From: Dendrobium chrysotoxum
Taxonomy: Eukaryota > Streptophyta > Magnoliopsida > Asparagales > Orchidaceae
Assembly (NCBI GenBank): GCA_019925795.1
Contig: CM034310.1
Span: forward strand, 14,652,764-14,716,763
Direction: 5' to 3'
DNA length: 64,000 nt
In this document: one piece after another, positions 22,293-33,027 of the stretch
How positions within the stretch are numbered: the first letter of the stretch is position 1
Layout: each line of letters begins with the position of its first letter
Notes under the pieces: model-generated
Seen by the model: the letters and a program-made list of their open reading frames with translations, nothing else
What the model was told of the DNA's origin: nothing
Database searches by the model: none
Translations under genes and position numbers: made by a program

Positions 22293-22530
22293 ATAATCTC
22301 CCCCTTTTTGATGATAACAAAAATTATTGGTTGAATTTATAAACTAAAAATATTTTCTCCTAATCTCCCCCTTACTAAAAGAATTATATTAAAAAATAGG
22401 AGAATTTTTTTTAAGATAAATAAAATTTTAAAACTAAATAATAGAAAATTTTAAAAATTAAATAAAAAAAACAGATGAATAGCAGTAGCTAACCGCAAAT
22501 ACAACCGACCACAATACATTCTCCCCCTTT
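22293..22530 (-). other. polypurine tracts of B (three copies)
   Basis: On the plus strand, pyrimidine runs ATAATCTCCCCCTTTTT (22293-22309), TAATCTCCCCCTTA (22361-22374) and ATTCTCCCCCTTT (22518-22530) are repeated PPT-like motifs in the reverse orientation. The first touches the LTR and is the functional one; the others are upstream duplicates as described for Sireviruses. Confidence 0.7.
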
Positions 22531-22849
22531 GACATTATCAAAAAGAAGAGATAAAATAACTCATAAATTAAGCTACATGCATGACTTAAGTAAGATTTTA
22601 AAGATAGAAAAGAAGGCAACTATACCATACAATAGAAAAAATATAGAAAAATTGAAAATATACAAGTATGTATTAAACATAATTAATATATATAACACAA
22701 AATAGATAAGCACACAAACAAACTTTATACCTGATCAGAATTAACAATTGAATCCTTGAATATTTAGCATAAGTTTGTTACCTCATCACCTTCCTCCTGT
22801 TTTGATTATTCAGAAGCTAGGTCTGCATAGAATATTTTTTGCTTCTTAT

Positions 22850-23818
22850 CATTTGCCTTTATTGCATTTTTCTTATTTTCACCATTTTCTTTACAGGATA
22901 AGTTTTTAAATTTGGGCATTCATATTTCAGATGTCTGGGTTTCCTACACCTAAAGAAAATGACTTCAAAAGAAAACTTAACATTTTTAACATTTTTATCT
23001 CTGCTCCACTTTTGTTGATGCGTATGCTTGTGCTTTAGTGGACTTTTGAAATTGCTTGTTATCAATGCTATCTCTTAACTCAAATTATCTACTAAGCCAC
23101 ATTCATCCATATCTTTGGCTTTTAGCACTATAGTATTCTTATCATTTGCATCCAAAAGTCTTTGACTCATACTTTACTCGTAGGTAATGAGTGAGCTGAT
23201 TATATTATTAATAGAATAAGTATTCAAATCTTTTGATTCACATATAGCAATGACTTTGGCACCAAATATATCAAGTAGACAATGTAGAATTTTGTTAATC
23301 TTTTTAAAATTTTAAAGTTCTCTACTTGAAGCATGCAAAGATATCACTATCTAAGTAATTCTAGTATACATGTCTGAGATAGTCTCATAAGATTTTATGA
23401 TAAAAAGATCATAGTCATGCAGTAATAAATTTAACCTTGATTGTTTGACTTCACTAGCATCTTCATATGTAATGCATAGTCTATCCCAAATATCTTTGCC
23501 AGTTATACAGGTTGAAACTCTTATATAGTCTTCAGAAGTTAAAGCACAGAAAAAGTAATTTAAAGATTTTGCATTCAATTAAGCATAAATTTATTCTTCT
23601 CTACTCTATTCAGTAAAAGGAATATTTGTATTGACTCCTTTAATAATTTATGATGGTACATAATAGCCAGTTTGAATCATATGCCACATTCAAAAATATA
23701 TTAATTGCAAGAAAGAAGACATGCAAATTTTCTAAAAATCAAATAAATAATTATCAAATAAAGGAGGACGAGCAATTGAGTAACCTTATGCGGTGTTCTT
23801 ATTTCCAAAGTGAGCCAT
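22850..23818 (-). pseudogene. Gag remnant of B
   Basis: A start codon ATG at 23818-23816 (MAHFGNKN) lies just inside the primer site. The gag domain is recognisable at 23650-23200 (LNYFFCALTSEDYIRVSTC, DIWDRLCITYEDASEVKQSR), with stops and frame changes. A zinc knuckle at about 22960-22900 reads FRCRKPRHLKYEC, its first Cys replaced by Phe. The coiled-coil segment, second knuckle and all of pol are absent. It is closely similar to the A1 gag at 5843-5055. Confidence 0.8.
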
Positions 23819-23877
23819 TGATCATTTTATATAAGTTTTCAAAAACATTATTTTTGATAATTCTCTCTTATACAACT

Positions 23878-25632
23878 TGAAAGTTCAAGTTGGTTGTAAG
23901 ACCACAATGAACTATCCCTAAGGCAGACTAAGATAAAAGCAGTACTATCACTTGATGCGGAAGCTAGCATACTTATTATATGTTATAAAGATGGTGATGA
24001 TAGTTTAATCAACACAACAAAATATTAATCTAAGATTTTCAACCAAGTAGTTATAATGAAAAATAAAATATGAAAAAATAAAGTACAAAATGTAAAAATT
24101 AGAATGAGCACATCAGATTTTTAGTGGTTCGGTTAAATCATGACCTACATCTACTCCTCGAAGTCATCCTTTCCAGGTATTGCACTATTACTATAGTGCC
24201 TCTTCTTTAGCCCCTACAGCTAAGCAGAGAAGCCCTTACAAAATTTCTTCCACCAACCTGGTGCGATAGAGGACTGTAATCCTTTTACAGGCAGAGAACT
24301 TTTAATCCTTTTTCTCAATCCTAGAGATGGCAGAGAACCAGAATCCTTTCACAAGCAGAGAACCTCAAATCCATTTTCTCTCTCCTAGAGATAGCAGAGA
24401 ATCAGAATCCTTTCACAAGTAGAGAACCTCGAATCCCTTTCACCCTTCTCGGTATAGTGGAGTAGCCGGGTCCTTTGACACCAACGAGATCTTTTTCCCG
24501 AAACATTCCTGAAGATAAACCTTGACGCATGGAGCAACTCAGGTGTAAGTTCACTGGAGCAACCATATGGAACTCTCTCTAACACTCCCTTGAAACCCAC
24601 AAGGATCTTCTCCCTTTCTCACAAACCTCACCCTTTCTCTCTCTAGCTCAAGGCTCTCTCTTCAAGCTTTCTCCAAAAAAAAAAAATAACTCAATGAATG
24701 CAAAAAAGACTCTTATAAAGTCTTCTGAGAAAACTTAAATAGAGGGCTTAAGAAAACTGTAAAAATTCAATTCAACTGTAAAAGATCATACAATACGATC
24801 GCAGGATCATCCGATATAATGTGCAAAATTTGACCTATTAGTACTGTATGTTCATCAGTATGAATGACCAGTCGTATAGTACAATCAATTTAATTTTGCC
24901 TGTTAGTGTTATACGATTATTAGTACGAATGATCAATCGTACAACACAATTAGTTCAACAAAAATATAGTTCTTTTGAGATGACCAAATATCATCTCTGT
25001 TGATCGTACAGTACGATCAAAATATCAAAATTAGGCAAATTTGATTGATTAATCATAGGATTAAATTAGGTAATATTTTAAACATTGTATAGTATGATTA
25101 ATTTTGTATAGTATGAATAGAATAATATTTCAAATTGAAATTTTTGCCTAATTTCATGAATGGCAGGATTTCTACTTATAATAGATCATCCAGTACGATG
25201 TGATATTTATACTGTATGATTAGTTATATTTTAAAATTATTTTTTTTTATAAATAAAATATTTTAATTAATTTTTTTAATAACATATTGTCTAGTACGAT
25301 ACTTATAATATAGTATGATTTATAAAAAAATTAAAATATTTAAAATTATTTTTGCTCCCCTTATGTGTGTGTGTGCACGGTCAACATACCAACATACACC
25401 CTTACAGGACTTGACTCAAGAAATTAAAAATAAGTAAATTAAAATTATAGACTCTTTCAACATAACATATTCTATCCAATCTTGAGCCCTGAATCTTCAA
25501 ATAATAGTGCATGTTATACCTGAAATGTTAGTTAACACAAATAAATATGCACTATAAATACTAAGAGAAATAATGAGACAATCAATAATATTTGTTATCA
25601 ACTAAATCATAAAATTGGGAACCCAAGTTGCA
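23878..25632 (-). repeat. 5' LTR of B (1755 bp)
   Basis: Bounded by tgaaagttcaagttgg at 23878 and cccaagttgca at 25632. Inside are a block of about three 70-bp imperfect repeats with gcagagaacc (24280-24440), an A run near 24675, a TATA-like CTATTTAAG on the minus strand (24742-24734), a palindrome array (24785-25325, for example GATCGTACAGTACGATC at 25002-25018) and a GT run near 25362-25374. The layout is the same as the A LTRs, but the palindrome core is GTAC-A-GTAC instead of TCC-N-GGA. Confidence 0.85.
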
Positions 25633-26229
25633 ACACAATTGATCAAGGAAATGGAAAATCTATAATTGGAGATTAGAGATTTCAAAAATATGGAATGTTT
25701 ACATGAGATGACAGTAAGACACACTTTAACAAATCGTATCAAAGAAGCTCAAAATCTCAGTAGTGAATCTTTAAAATTGATGGAGCAGGCCAAGTAAGGG
25801 AAAAGTTCAGATCTTTCTGTTGATGTTGATGGAATCATTAGGCATAAATTCCAGTTATGGGTACCCAATGATCTAGATTTAAGAAAGAAAATTTTGCAAG
25901 AAGCTCATCATTATGGTTAGGCAATTCATTTAAGAAGTATCAATATGTATAAAGACTTGAAATTAATATTATGGTGGCTAGGTATGAAGAGAGATGCTAC
26001 AGAATATGTAGCTATGTGTAAAGCATGTCAAATTGTGAAAGCTGAACATCAGCAACCTAGTGGATCCCTTAGTGGAAGTAGGAAGAAATTGTAATAGATT
26101 TTATTATAAGATTTCCCAGATCCAGACAAGGACATGATAGCATTTTGGTGATTATTGATAGACTACCAAAATCAGCTCATTTTTTGCTTATCAAGCGAAC
26201 TTATTCAGTAGAAAAATTAGCATGGCTCT
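25633..26229 (+). pseudogene. Gypsy1 pol fragment: integrase zinc-binding domain and start of the core
   Basis: The frame reads HKFQLWVPNDLDLRKKILQE, then INMYKDLKLILWWLGMKRD, YVAMCKACQIVKAEHQQPSG (zinc-binding domain with CKAC) and the beginning of the catalytic core (LIDYQNQLIFCL after a frame change). Stops occur at several sites. The sequence breaks at 26229, where the hAT element begins, and resumes at 32066. The missing 5' part of Gypsy1 lies beyond element B, left of base 1. Confidence 0.85.
26222..26229. repeat. left 8-bp target duplication of the hAT element
   Basis: ATGGCTCT here pairs with ATGACTGT at 32066-32073 (two mismatches). Removing 26230-32073 rejoins the gypsy integrase reading across the gap. 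Confidence 0.8.
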
Positions 26230-27479
26230 TAGGGGTGTCAATATTGGACATGACCCGAAACTCGACCCGAACCCAACCCACAAAAATCTAAGTTTGGGTC
26301 GACCCAATTCAGAAATGGGTCGGGTTCGGGTTCAAAAATCTGACCTGATTCGAGTTTCGGGTCGTGTTCTGGTCAACCCGACAACCCCATTTTAACTCAA
26401 ATTCAACCAATTTTATTATAAATTTTACTCAGGCTTAAGTTAGTCCGAAGCTTGGGGTTAGGTAACTTGCGTCTTTTTGGTTTTCGAGTTTGCCTTTCCT
26501 CTTCTCTGTTCCACTACGTGCCTTGGCCCTTGGCCTAGTTTTTGTTTGCATTCTTCATGATTGAGTGGTTGTTGTAGGCTCGATTTCTCAAGAATCGTAG
26601 GTGATGAATTCAAGTCTCCTTCTCTCCCCTCGTAGTTAGATATTTCCTCGCAAGCTTCAGATTTTATTGGCATATATTGACAACCGGTAACCCTTTTGGA
26701 GATAATGTGGTGATAGGATGATTGCTTTGCAAGATTTATAGTCTTTATTATGAGTTTTCACAAGATTTTTTTTCATTTTTGAGCTTCTCAAACTGAAACC
26801 CTAGGTGCTGCGTGCATGATTAACAAACCCTATAGATAATTTATCACTATTTTTCCTTTATTCTTTACTAATTTTAAAGATTTTTATACATATATGATTG
26901 CATGATTTACATCTTATCTGAAATCTCTTTATTGATATTCGTCGTCTGTCATCCGTCGTTATGTCAGTTTGGACTTTGGGATCTTATACGATTATACCTA
27001 TTATATGATGATGATTGAGGAATTTGATTACTTTAGATTTAGCCATGTATTTGTTTTACATTTCACCTATTTACATCATTACATGCTTTTATTGTGATAG
27101 GCTGATAGCAATGCTGACATGCTGGAGCCATTGTGGACCTATGGTATTTTACCTATTTGGCTATTTACATGACCAGCAATGATGACATGCTGATCTTTTA
27201 ACTATTTACATTCTCAAAGCTAAGGTATTAGATTTTATCAGTTATTACATGCTATTTACTGTTGTTATTGTCATAGCATCATAGCAATGCTGGAGCCATG
27301 AATTTGTTTGTGATTAACTAGTTTTTTAAATATTGTTGGACTCATCGATCATTGTCTAATGTACGTTCATAGTTTATATTTACATTAACTTTAATAAATG
27401 TTTTCATATGGGCTTTGTTAGAAGGAGGATTATAACACAGTTTTTGAAAGTACTCCATTTAATGAGAATGTGTAAGCAG

Positions 27480-27807
27480 GCAATGCTCCTATTTCAATTG
27501 ACATTAAAAATGATAATGATGATTTATATAATATTGATGAAAAAGATTTAGATGACCTGGCTACCATAAAGAAAAGAAGAAGGATGTGTTCAATGATTTA
27601 GGATTTTTATGAGATGTTACCCCTTCCTACTGATGACAAGCAGAGATCTAAATATAGTAAATATGGGGCAATATATCAGTGTGACAGCAAGTATGGTACT
27701 GGCAATTTAAGACGTCATTTACAAAATTGTAAAAAAAGAGACACTCGTGATATTTGTCAACTTATTCTACAGTCAAATGCTACCTCGACCATCTCTATGT
27801 TTGAATC
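27480..27807 (+). pseudogene. hAT transposase, BED-finger exon
   Basis: The frame runs through an acidic N-terminus (DDLYNIDEKDLDDLATIKK) and a BED-like finger at 27614-27760 (GNLRRHLQNCKKRDT). The first pair of zinc ligands, normally Cys-X2-Cys, reads Tyr-X2-Tyr (SKYSKYGAIY), both explained by TGT-to-TAT changes. A TAG interrupts just before the finger near 27600. The exon is split after FES at 27807 by the 716-bp hAT derivative. BED fingers bind the transposon ends; this one would not hold zinc normally. Confidence 0.8.
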
Positions 27808-28523
27808 TAGGGGTGTCAATTCAGGTCAACGGGTCAGGTTAGGATCAAACTTGACTTGACCTGGGGATAAACGGGTTGACCCGAACCCCACCCATTTAAC
27901 TACATGGGTCAAGATTTCTTACCCGGACCCAACCCGTACTTGTTGCTGGGTTGACTTGACCTGACCCGCAAACTCGCCAGTGCGATTGCTTGGGTAGTTG
28001 GGAGTTGATGCGTCGTGGGTAAATCCGTGAATGGCGAGGTCGGAGTGAGGCGAGGCGAGTTCAGAAACTTGTTATGGGTGAATCCGCATAGGGCTAGGGC
28101 CTGAGTGAGGCGAGGTTAGAGACTTGGAGTGAGGTGGAGTGAGACCGTCAACATCAGACTGAGGCAGATTCAAGCAGACGGAGGACTCAGACTGAGGTGG
28201 CTTGGCACCTGGCAGGGATGGGGCTTGACCAACTAGCTGACAGGCAGCAGGTGCCTGGAGGGGTGGGTCGACCTGAGCGCGGTAGCCGCAACTAGAGAGG
28301 AGCTCACAGAAAGCTCGTAGAACCAGGTTAGGTCGCACGTGATCTAGGTTAGTTGGGTTGACCCGTGGGTTTTCAGGTCAACCCAAACCTGACCCATTTT
28401 TTAAAAAGGTCAGAAATCCAAACCTAGATCTAACCCGTTTCACAAACAGGTCGACCCGAACCCAGATTTTTTTGGGTTGGGTCTTGGTCGAGTTTCGGGT
28501 CGTGTCAAAAATTGACACCCCTA
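27808..28523. mobile_element. 716-bp non-autonomous hAT derivative nested in the transposase gene
   Basis: It begins TAGGGGTGTCAATT and ends in AATTGACACCCCTA, the same ends as the host hAT. The flanks TTTGAATC (27800-27807) and TCTGAATC (28524-28531) form an 8-bp target duplication with one mismatch. Excising it restores the reading MFES followed by RFDMHEF. GGGTCRGGT-type subterminal repeats lie at both ends; the middle (27960-28350) is GC-richer with no transposase. Confidence 0.9.
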
Positions 28524-30420
28524 TCTGAATCTAGGTTTGATATGCATGAGTTTTGTGAGTTATTCACTACCTGCATAATCATACATGATCTTCCTTTTCA
28601 GTGTGTTGAATGGGTTAGTCTTCATTCATTGTTGCATTATCCCCGTCGTGATCTACAAATAGTATCTAGAAACACTACTAGAAGTGATTGCAAGAAGATG
28701 TTCACTAAAGAGAAATGCCTTCTTCAAAAGGAGATTTTAAAATGTACCAATAGAGTTTCGTTGACTTCTGACTTATGGACATCAATTAATACTGATGGGT
28801 TCATTTGCTTGACTGCCTATTTCATTGATAATAACTAGTTATTGCAAAAAACATAATTAATTTTAGTTTCATGCCACCACCATATGATGGTATTGCTTTA
28901 TGTGAGAAGCTTCACTATTTTTTGACTAAATGGAAAATTCAGAATAGAATATTTAGTATTACTCTGTATAATGGTTCAACTAATAATGTTTCTATTGAAT
29001 TCTTAAGAAACCAATTAAATTTGCATGGTGCACTGTTATGTAAGGGTGATTTTTTTCACATAAAATGTTGTGCTCATGTTGTGAATCGTATCGTGCAAGA
29101 GGGATTGAAGGAGGTTGATCTCGCTATTGTTAATGTTAGAGAAAGTATTAAATTTGTTAAAGGTTCACAGGCTAGAAAGCAAAAATTTTTGGAATGTGTC
29201 AAGCAAAGCTATCTTGACTCTAAGAAAGGATTAAGATAAGATGTTCCTACGAGGTGGAACTCGATATTCATCTTGCTTGATTCTGCTATCTACTACAAAT
29301 ATGCTTCCAACATTTGGAACTACTTGGCTCTAACTTCAAATTGTGCCCCAATAATACTGAATGGGATAGGTTGGAGAGTATTTGCAAGTTCCTAGCTCTT
29401 TTTTATGAGATTACCTGTGAATTTTCAAGCACAAAATACCCCACTTCAAATATGTTCTTCCCTTGTGTTTCTACGACTTATGCAGCACTTAAGCATGAAA
29501 GGTCTTATGGTGTTGAGTACATCAAAAATATTGCAACATGGATGTTAGTAAAATTTGAGAAGTACTGGTTTAATTTATGTGATATCTTGGCAATAGCAGT
29601 TATCTTGGATCCTAGGTACAAGTTCACATTTGTTGAGCGATGTTATAGAAAGTTATATGGAGGTGATTACATAATTGAAACTTAGAAGGTTAGGGATAAA
29701 CTATTTGCATTATTTACAAACTATGAAAAGGTTGACCGACAAACCTCCGATGGGCAGTCCTAAGTACCCTTAGTTAGCTCTCAAGATGATAGCTCAACAA
29801 CTTTCCCTCAAATATTTTTAATATTACAGTTTCTTGAGGTATTATTCTTTGTCATTCATTTAAATAGCAATTCTAATTTTCCATTTACTAATTAGGCCAA
29901 TGTATGGTGGCATTCATTATTAGCATTATGACTCATTCGAAGAGAAAATTACTATGCCTAGGAAGTCACAACTTGAAATGTATCTTGAAGAACAAAAAAT
30001 TGATATGAAGGTTAAGTTAGACATATTACATGTTTGGAAACGTAACCAATACAGGTATCATGAAGTGGCCGCTATGGCTCGAGATGCTTTATGCATTCCC
30101 ATTTCCATAGTAGCTTCAGAAAGCGCATTGAGTAACTGTGGTAGAGTATTGGATCAATATAGAAGTGCTTTAAAACATGATATTGTTCAAACCTTAGTTT
30201 GCAGTAAAGATTGGTTATATGGAGATAACGGTAATTGTTTAATTTATTTGATATCACTTTTTAATTAGTTTTCTCTCATAAGTTTATAGTAATACATTTT
30301 TTCTTTGTAATTATGAATGATCCAGAACTTGAGAGTATAATTGAGGACATCATGAACTTAGGTATTTCAAAAATTGGAAGCGAAGATGCCAAAGGTTTAG
30401 CTAACAGAGTTGCCTAGTTG
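28524..30420 (+). pseudogene. hAT transposase, catalytic and dimerisation regions
   Basis: After the nested insert the protein continues RFDMHEFCELF at 28532, with VSLTSDLWTSINTDGFICLTAYFID (28757-28830), LHGALLCKGDFFHIKCCAHVVNRIV (29020-29090), DVPTRWNS (29240-29265), and ILDPRYKFTF (29605-29635). The C-terminal hAT dimerisation domain (SIVASESALSNCGRVLDQYR then LVCSKDWLY) is at about 29954-30235. An extra acidic exon with ELESIIEDIMNLG appears at 30318-30418. The pattern matches plant RICESLEEPER/DAYSLEEPER-like proteins. Stops at 28838, 29239 and 29685 and several frame changes make it inactive. Confidence 0.85.
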
Positions 30421-31303
30421 GTGTTGGGGAGGAAGTTTTAAGAATTGCTTATTATTATTTTCTTAATGCTGTTGATCTTGTTGAGATTTTAAATGGTCCT
30501 CACTGTGATGAATTTACATGTTAAGTGGATGAGAGTTCTCTGTGATGTTCTGGATGGTTAGTGGTTGTTGCTTTGTTGTTGCTAAATTAACCTGTGATGA
30601 ATAACTTGATGTTGAAATGCTTCTGTGCTGTTGGTTTCGTGCTGCTTCAGTGCTCTATTTTGGACCTTTTGGTGTCTTTTTCACCGGCTGGATCATTGAA
30701 TATGTTTGTGACCTTCTTTTCTCTGTTTTGGATCGTTTGGTGTTTATTTTTGCTATTATTTACATGTTGCTTCAGCATAAAAGCATTTAAATTTTAAAAT
30801 TATTGACCTGTAGTTATTTTTGGTGTTGTAGTGATTAGTGAAGTTGTAATTTTTCCTATTTCTAGTAACGCTATAATAGTAGAAAAGCTTGTTGAGTTTT
30901 GATGTTTAATATTTTTCGAAGCTAGTTGCCTTGTTGGTTGCTAGAGTGCTGCTATTTTGAGTTTTCTATTTTTGAAGCATATGACTGCTATAAATCTGTT
31001 GACCTCTCACCTGTTAGGGTTAAATATTATTTTCCATTTTCTATTTTTTGAAGCTTATTGTTGCTATAATTTGAACTTCTGATGCTTAATCAACTCATCT
31101 ATTTAATGTATTAAGGTAAAGGGTATAGCTATGAAAGCCCAAGAAATCATGAAAAACCTTCTAAACTGAAAGTGATAGCTGTCAGGTGTTGGAGGTAAAT
31201 ACTATTGCAACCAGGTGGCATTTGTGTTAGCTTAAATCAAGAGCAGATACTTTATTAATTCACGGATACTACATTAAGTCATTAAGTTTAATGCCAACTA
31301 CGC
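30421..31303. other. 3' region of the hAT element
   Basis: T-rich noncoding DNA (repeated gctgttggt and ttgctgctt phrases), probably 3' untranslated sequence and spacer. No gene supported. Confidence 0.5.
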
Positions 31304-31447
31304 CTTGGTTAGAAAATATTAAAAATGATCTTTCTTTATTAGATTTAAACGAGAATTTGACTTTTAACAGGACATAATGGAGAAAAAGGATTCATGTTGC
31401 CGACCCCAAGTAGTGGGATAAAGGCTTGATGTTGTTGTTGTTGTTGT
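31304..31447 (+). mobile_element. 5'-truncated RTE LINE tail inside the hAT element
   Basis: The translation WLENIKNDLSLLDLNENLTF, then RIHVADPK, followed by (TTG)n at 31430-31447, is the 3' end of an RTE-type LINE. It is nearly identical to the tail of the longer copy at 59030-59473 on the minus strand. Only about 140 bp remain, and a target duplication is not obvious. Confidence 0.75.
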
Positions 31448-32065
31448 ACATTATTTACTCACTTGAGTTACTTCTCAATAGTTGCTAAATGTGTTAGAGA
31501 CTTAGAGGGTTTACTTGAGCTATTCGAATAAAGCTTTCTAGTTACACACTTATAAAATCTCATTATTTAGAATTTTATGATTTTTATTTGCTTATTACTT
31601 TTAAGCTTTAAGTGTTTAACCATCTTTTTTTGCAGTTAATTCAAGTTGAAGTGTAGGACAATAGGAGGTTTAATGATATCTTCATTCTTCAAGTTGAAGT
31701 GTAGTCGTATTAGAACTAAGAAGTGTAATTTGAGTTTATTTATAAATTATTTACTTTGTAGTTTGTAATCAATAAAATATGTAACATTAGAATTTCTAAA
31801 GAATCTAAACAATTTAAATACTAGTTACAAGTTTTCTGTATGCATTACATTGCAAAATTTCATTTATTTAATTACAAATTAATTTTCCAAATTTCATATT
31901 TTTAATGCATTTAATAGTTTTCAGGTTGGGTTGAGTTGACCCGAACCCGATCCGGGTCGGGTTAGGAAAATCAACCCAAAACCTGAATCGGGTTGGGTCA
32001 GAAATAATCAGGTCAAAATCAGGTTTGACCCAAACACGACCCGTTGACATGAATTAACACCCCTA

Positions 32066-32985
32066 ATGACTGTATATGAAGGAAATTGTCAGATTACATG
32101 GTATTCCAAGAGTCATTATCTCATATAAAGATGGTCAATTTACTTATAAGCTATGGAAGAATATTCAGGAAAGTTTGGGTACAAGTTTGCATTTCAGTAC
32201 AGCTTTTCATCCTCAGAATGATGGCCAATCTGAAAGAACCATTCAAGTACTAGAAGACCTATTCAGATTATGTTTTTTAGATATTAGAGGTAGCTGGGAG
32301 AACCACATACCATTGATAGAATTTGCTTATAATAATAGCTACCAATCCAGTATACAAATGGCACCATATGAAGCACTTTCTGGTAGAAAGTGCAGAACTC
32401 CCTTAACTTGGGTTGATGTAGGAGAAAGATAGTTAATGGGCCCATAACTAGTGGAGGAAGAAATAGAAAAAATCATATTAATCAGAGGTAGATTAAAAGC
32501 TGCTCAAAATAGCTAGAAAAAGTATTATGACCCAAGTACAGAGCAATAGAGTTTGAAGTGGGTGATTTTGTATTTTTGAATGTTAAGCCTGTGAAAGGTA
32601 CAGCTAGATTTGGGTAGGGAGGCAAATTGAATCCTAGGTATATAGGACCTTTTGAAATCATTGAGAAATTAAAAAAGTTACTTATAGACATGCTCTTCCA
32701 ACATATATGTCAGATATACATAATGTTTTTCATGTGTCACTGCTAAGGAAATGGGTCATAGATGCCCATCAGAGAATTTCACATGATGAAATTAAACTAC
32801 AAAGAAATCTGACTTATATTGAAGAACCAAAAAGAATACAAGATTTTGATACTAAATAGCTTAGATACCGTCAGATCCCTTATGTAAAAGTAAAATGGAA
32901 ATACAAGCCAGAAAAGGAGGTAACCTAGGAAAGGGAAGAAGACATTAGATTGAGATTCCCTCAATTATTTGACAACAACTAAAGG
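32066..32985 (+). pseudogene. Gypsy1 integrase core and C-terminal (chromodomain-like) region
   Basis: This resumes in the integrase core: LHGIPRVIISYKDGQFTYKL carries the second Asp region (usually SDRG), then FHPQNDGQSERTIQVLEDL with the catalytic Glu, and NNSYQSSIQMAPYEALSGRK to 32432. After stops, the C-terminus continues to VKVKWKYKPEKEVTWEREED-type sequence near 32885-32945 (with a stop at the Trp), the ending found in chromodomain gypsy elements of plants. Multiple TAG and TGA codons disable it. Confidence 0.85.
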
Positions 32986-33010
32986 CACTGAATTTCAAGA
33001 ACAAAATTTA

Positions 33011-33027
33011 AATAAGGAGGAGTGGAT
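33011..33027 (+). other. polypurine tract of Gypsy1
   Basis: AATAAGGAGGAGTGGAT directly precedes the LTR start at 33028, as needed for plus-strand priming. Confidence 0.65.

Larger units (their letters stand above)
22166..25632 (-). mobile_element. Sirevirus-type retrotransposon B, internally deleted
   Basis: The minus-strand element has its right (5') LTR at 25632-23878, primer site near 23865-23876, a gag remnant (23818-22850), a short AT-rich remainder, and the 3' LTR end at 22292. All of pol is missing, leaving about 1.6 kb of interior. The right edge abuts gypsy integrase sequence (25633 on), so B inserted into Gypsy1; acaca at 25633-25637 is the candidate target copy. Its left LTR was later split by A2 and the CACTA element and continues at 14271-14659. 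Confidence 0.8.
26230..32065 (+). mobile_element. hAT transposon (RICESLEEPER-like), 5.8 kb, inserted in Gypsy1 integrase
   Basis: The terminal inverted repeats are TAGGGGTGTCAAT at 26230 and, at the right, the complement TAGGGGTGTTAAT ending at 32065. Both ends are followed inward by arrays of GGGTCGGGTT-like motifs (26255-26400 and 31920-32050), and an 8-bp target duplication flanks it. The interior carries a BED-finger hAT transposase gene (27480-30420). Within it are a shorter relative with the same ends (27808-28523) and an RTE tail (31304-31447). The region 26400-27450 is leader or intron with no ORF. Stops in the transposase show it is no longer autonomous. Confidence 0.9.

Noticed and set aside
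28072..28338. 88-codon minus-strand ORF
   Set aside because: Lies wholly inside the GC-richer middle of the 716-bp hAT derivative; Pro/Ser-rich, no domain.
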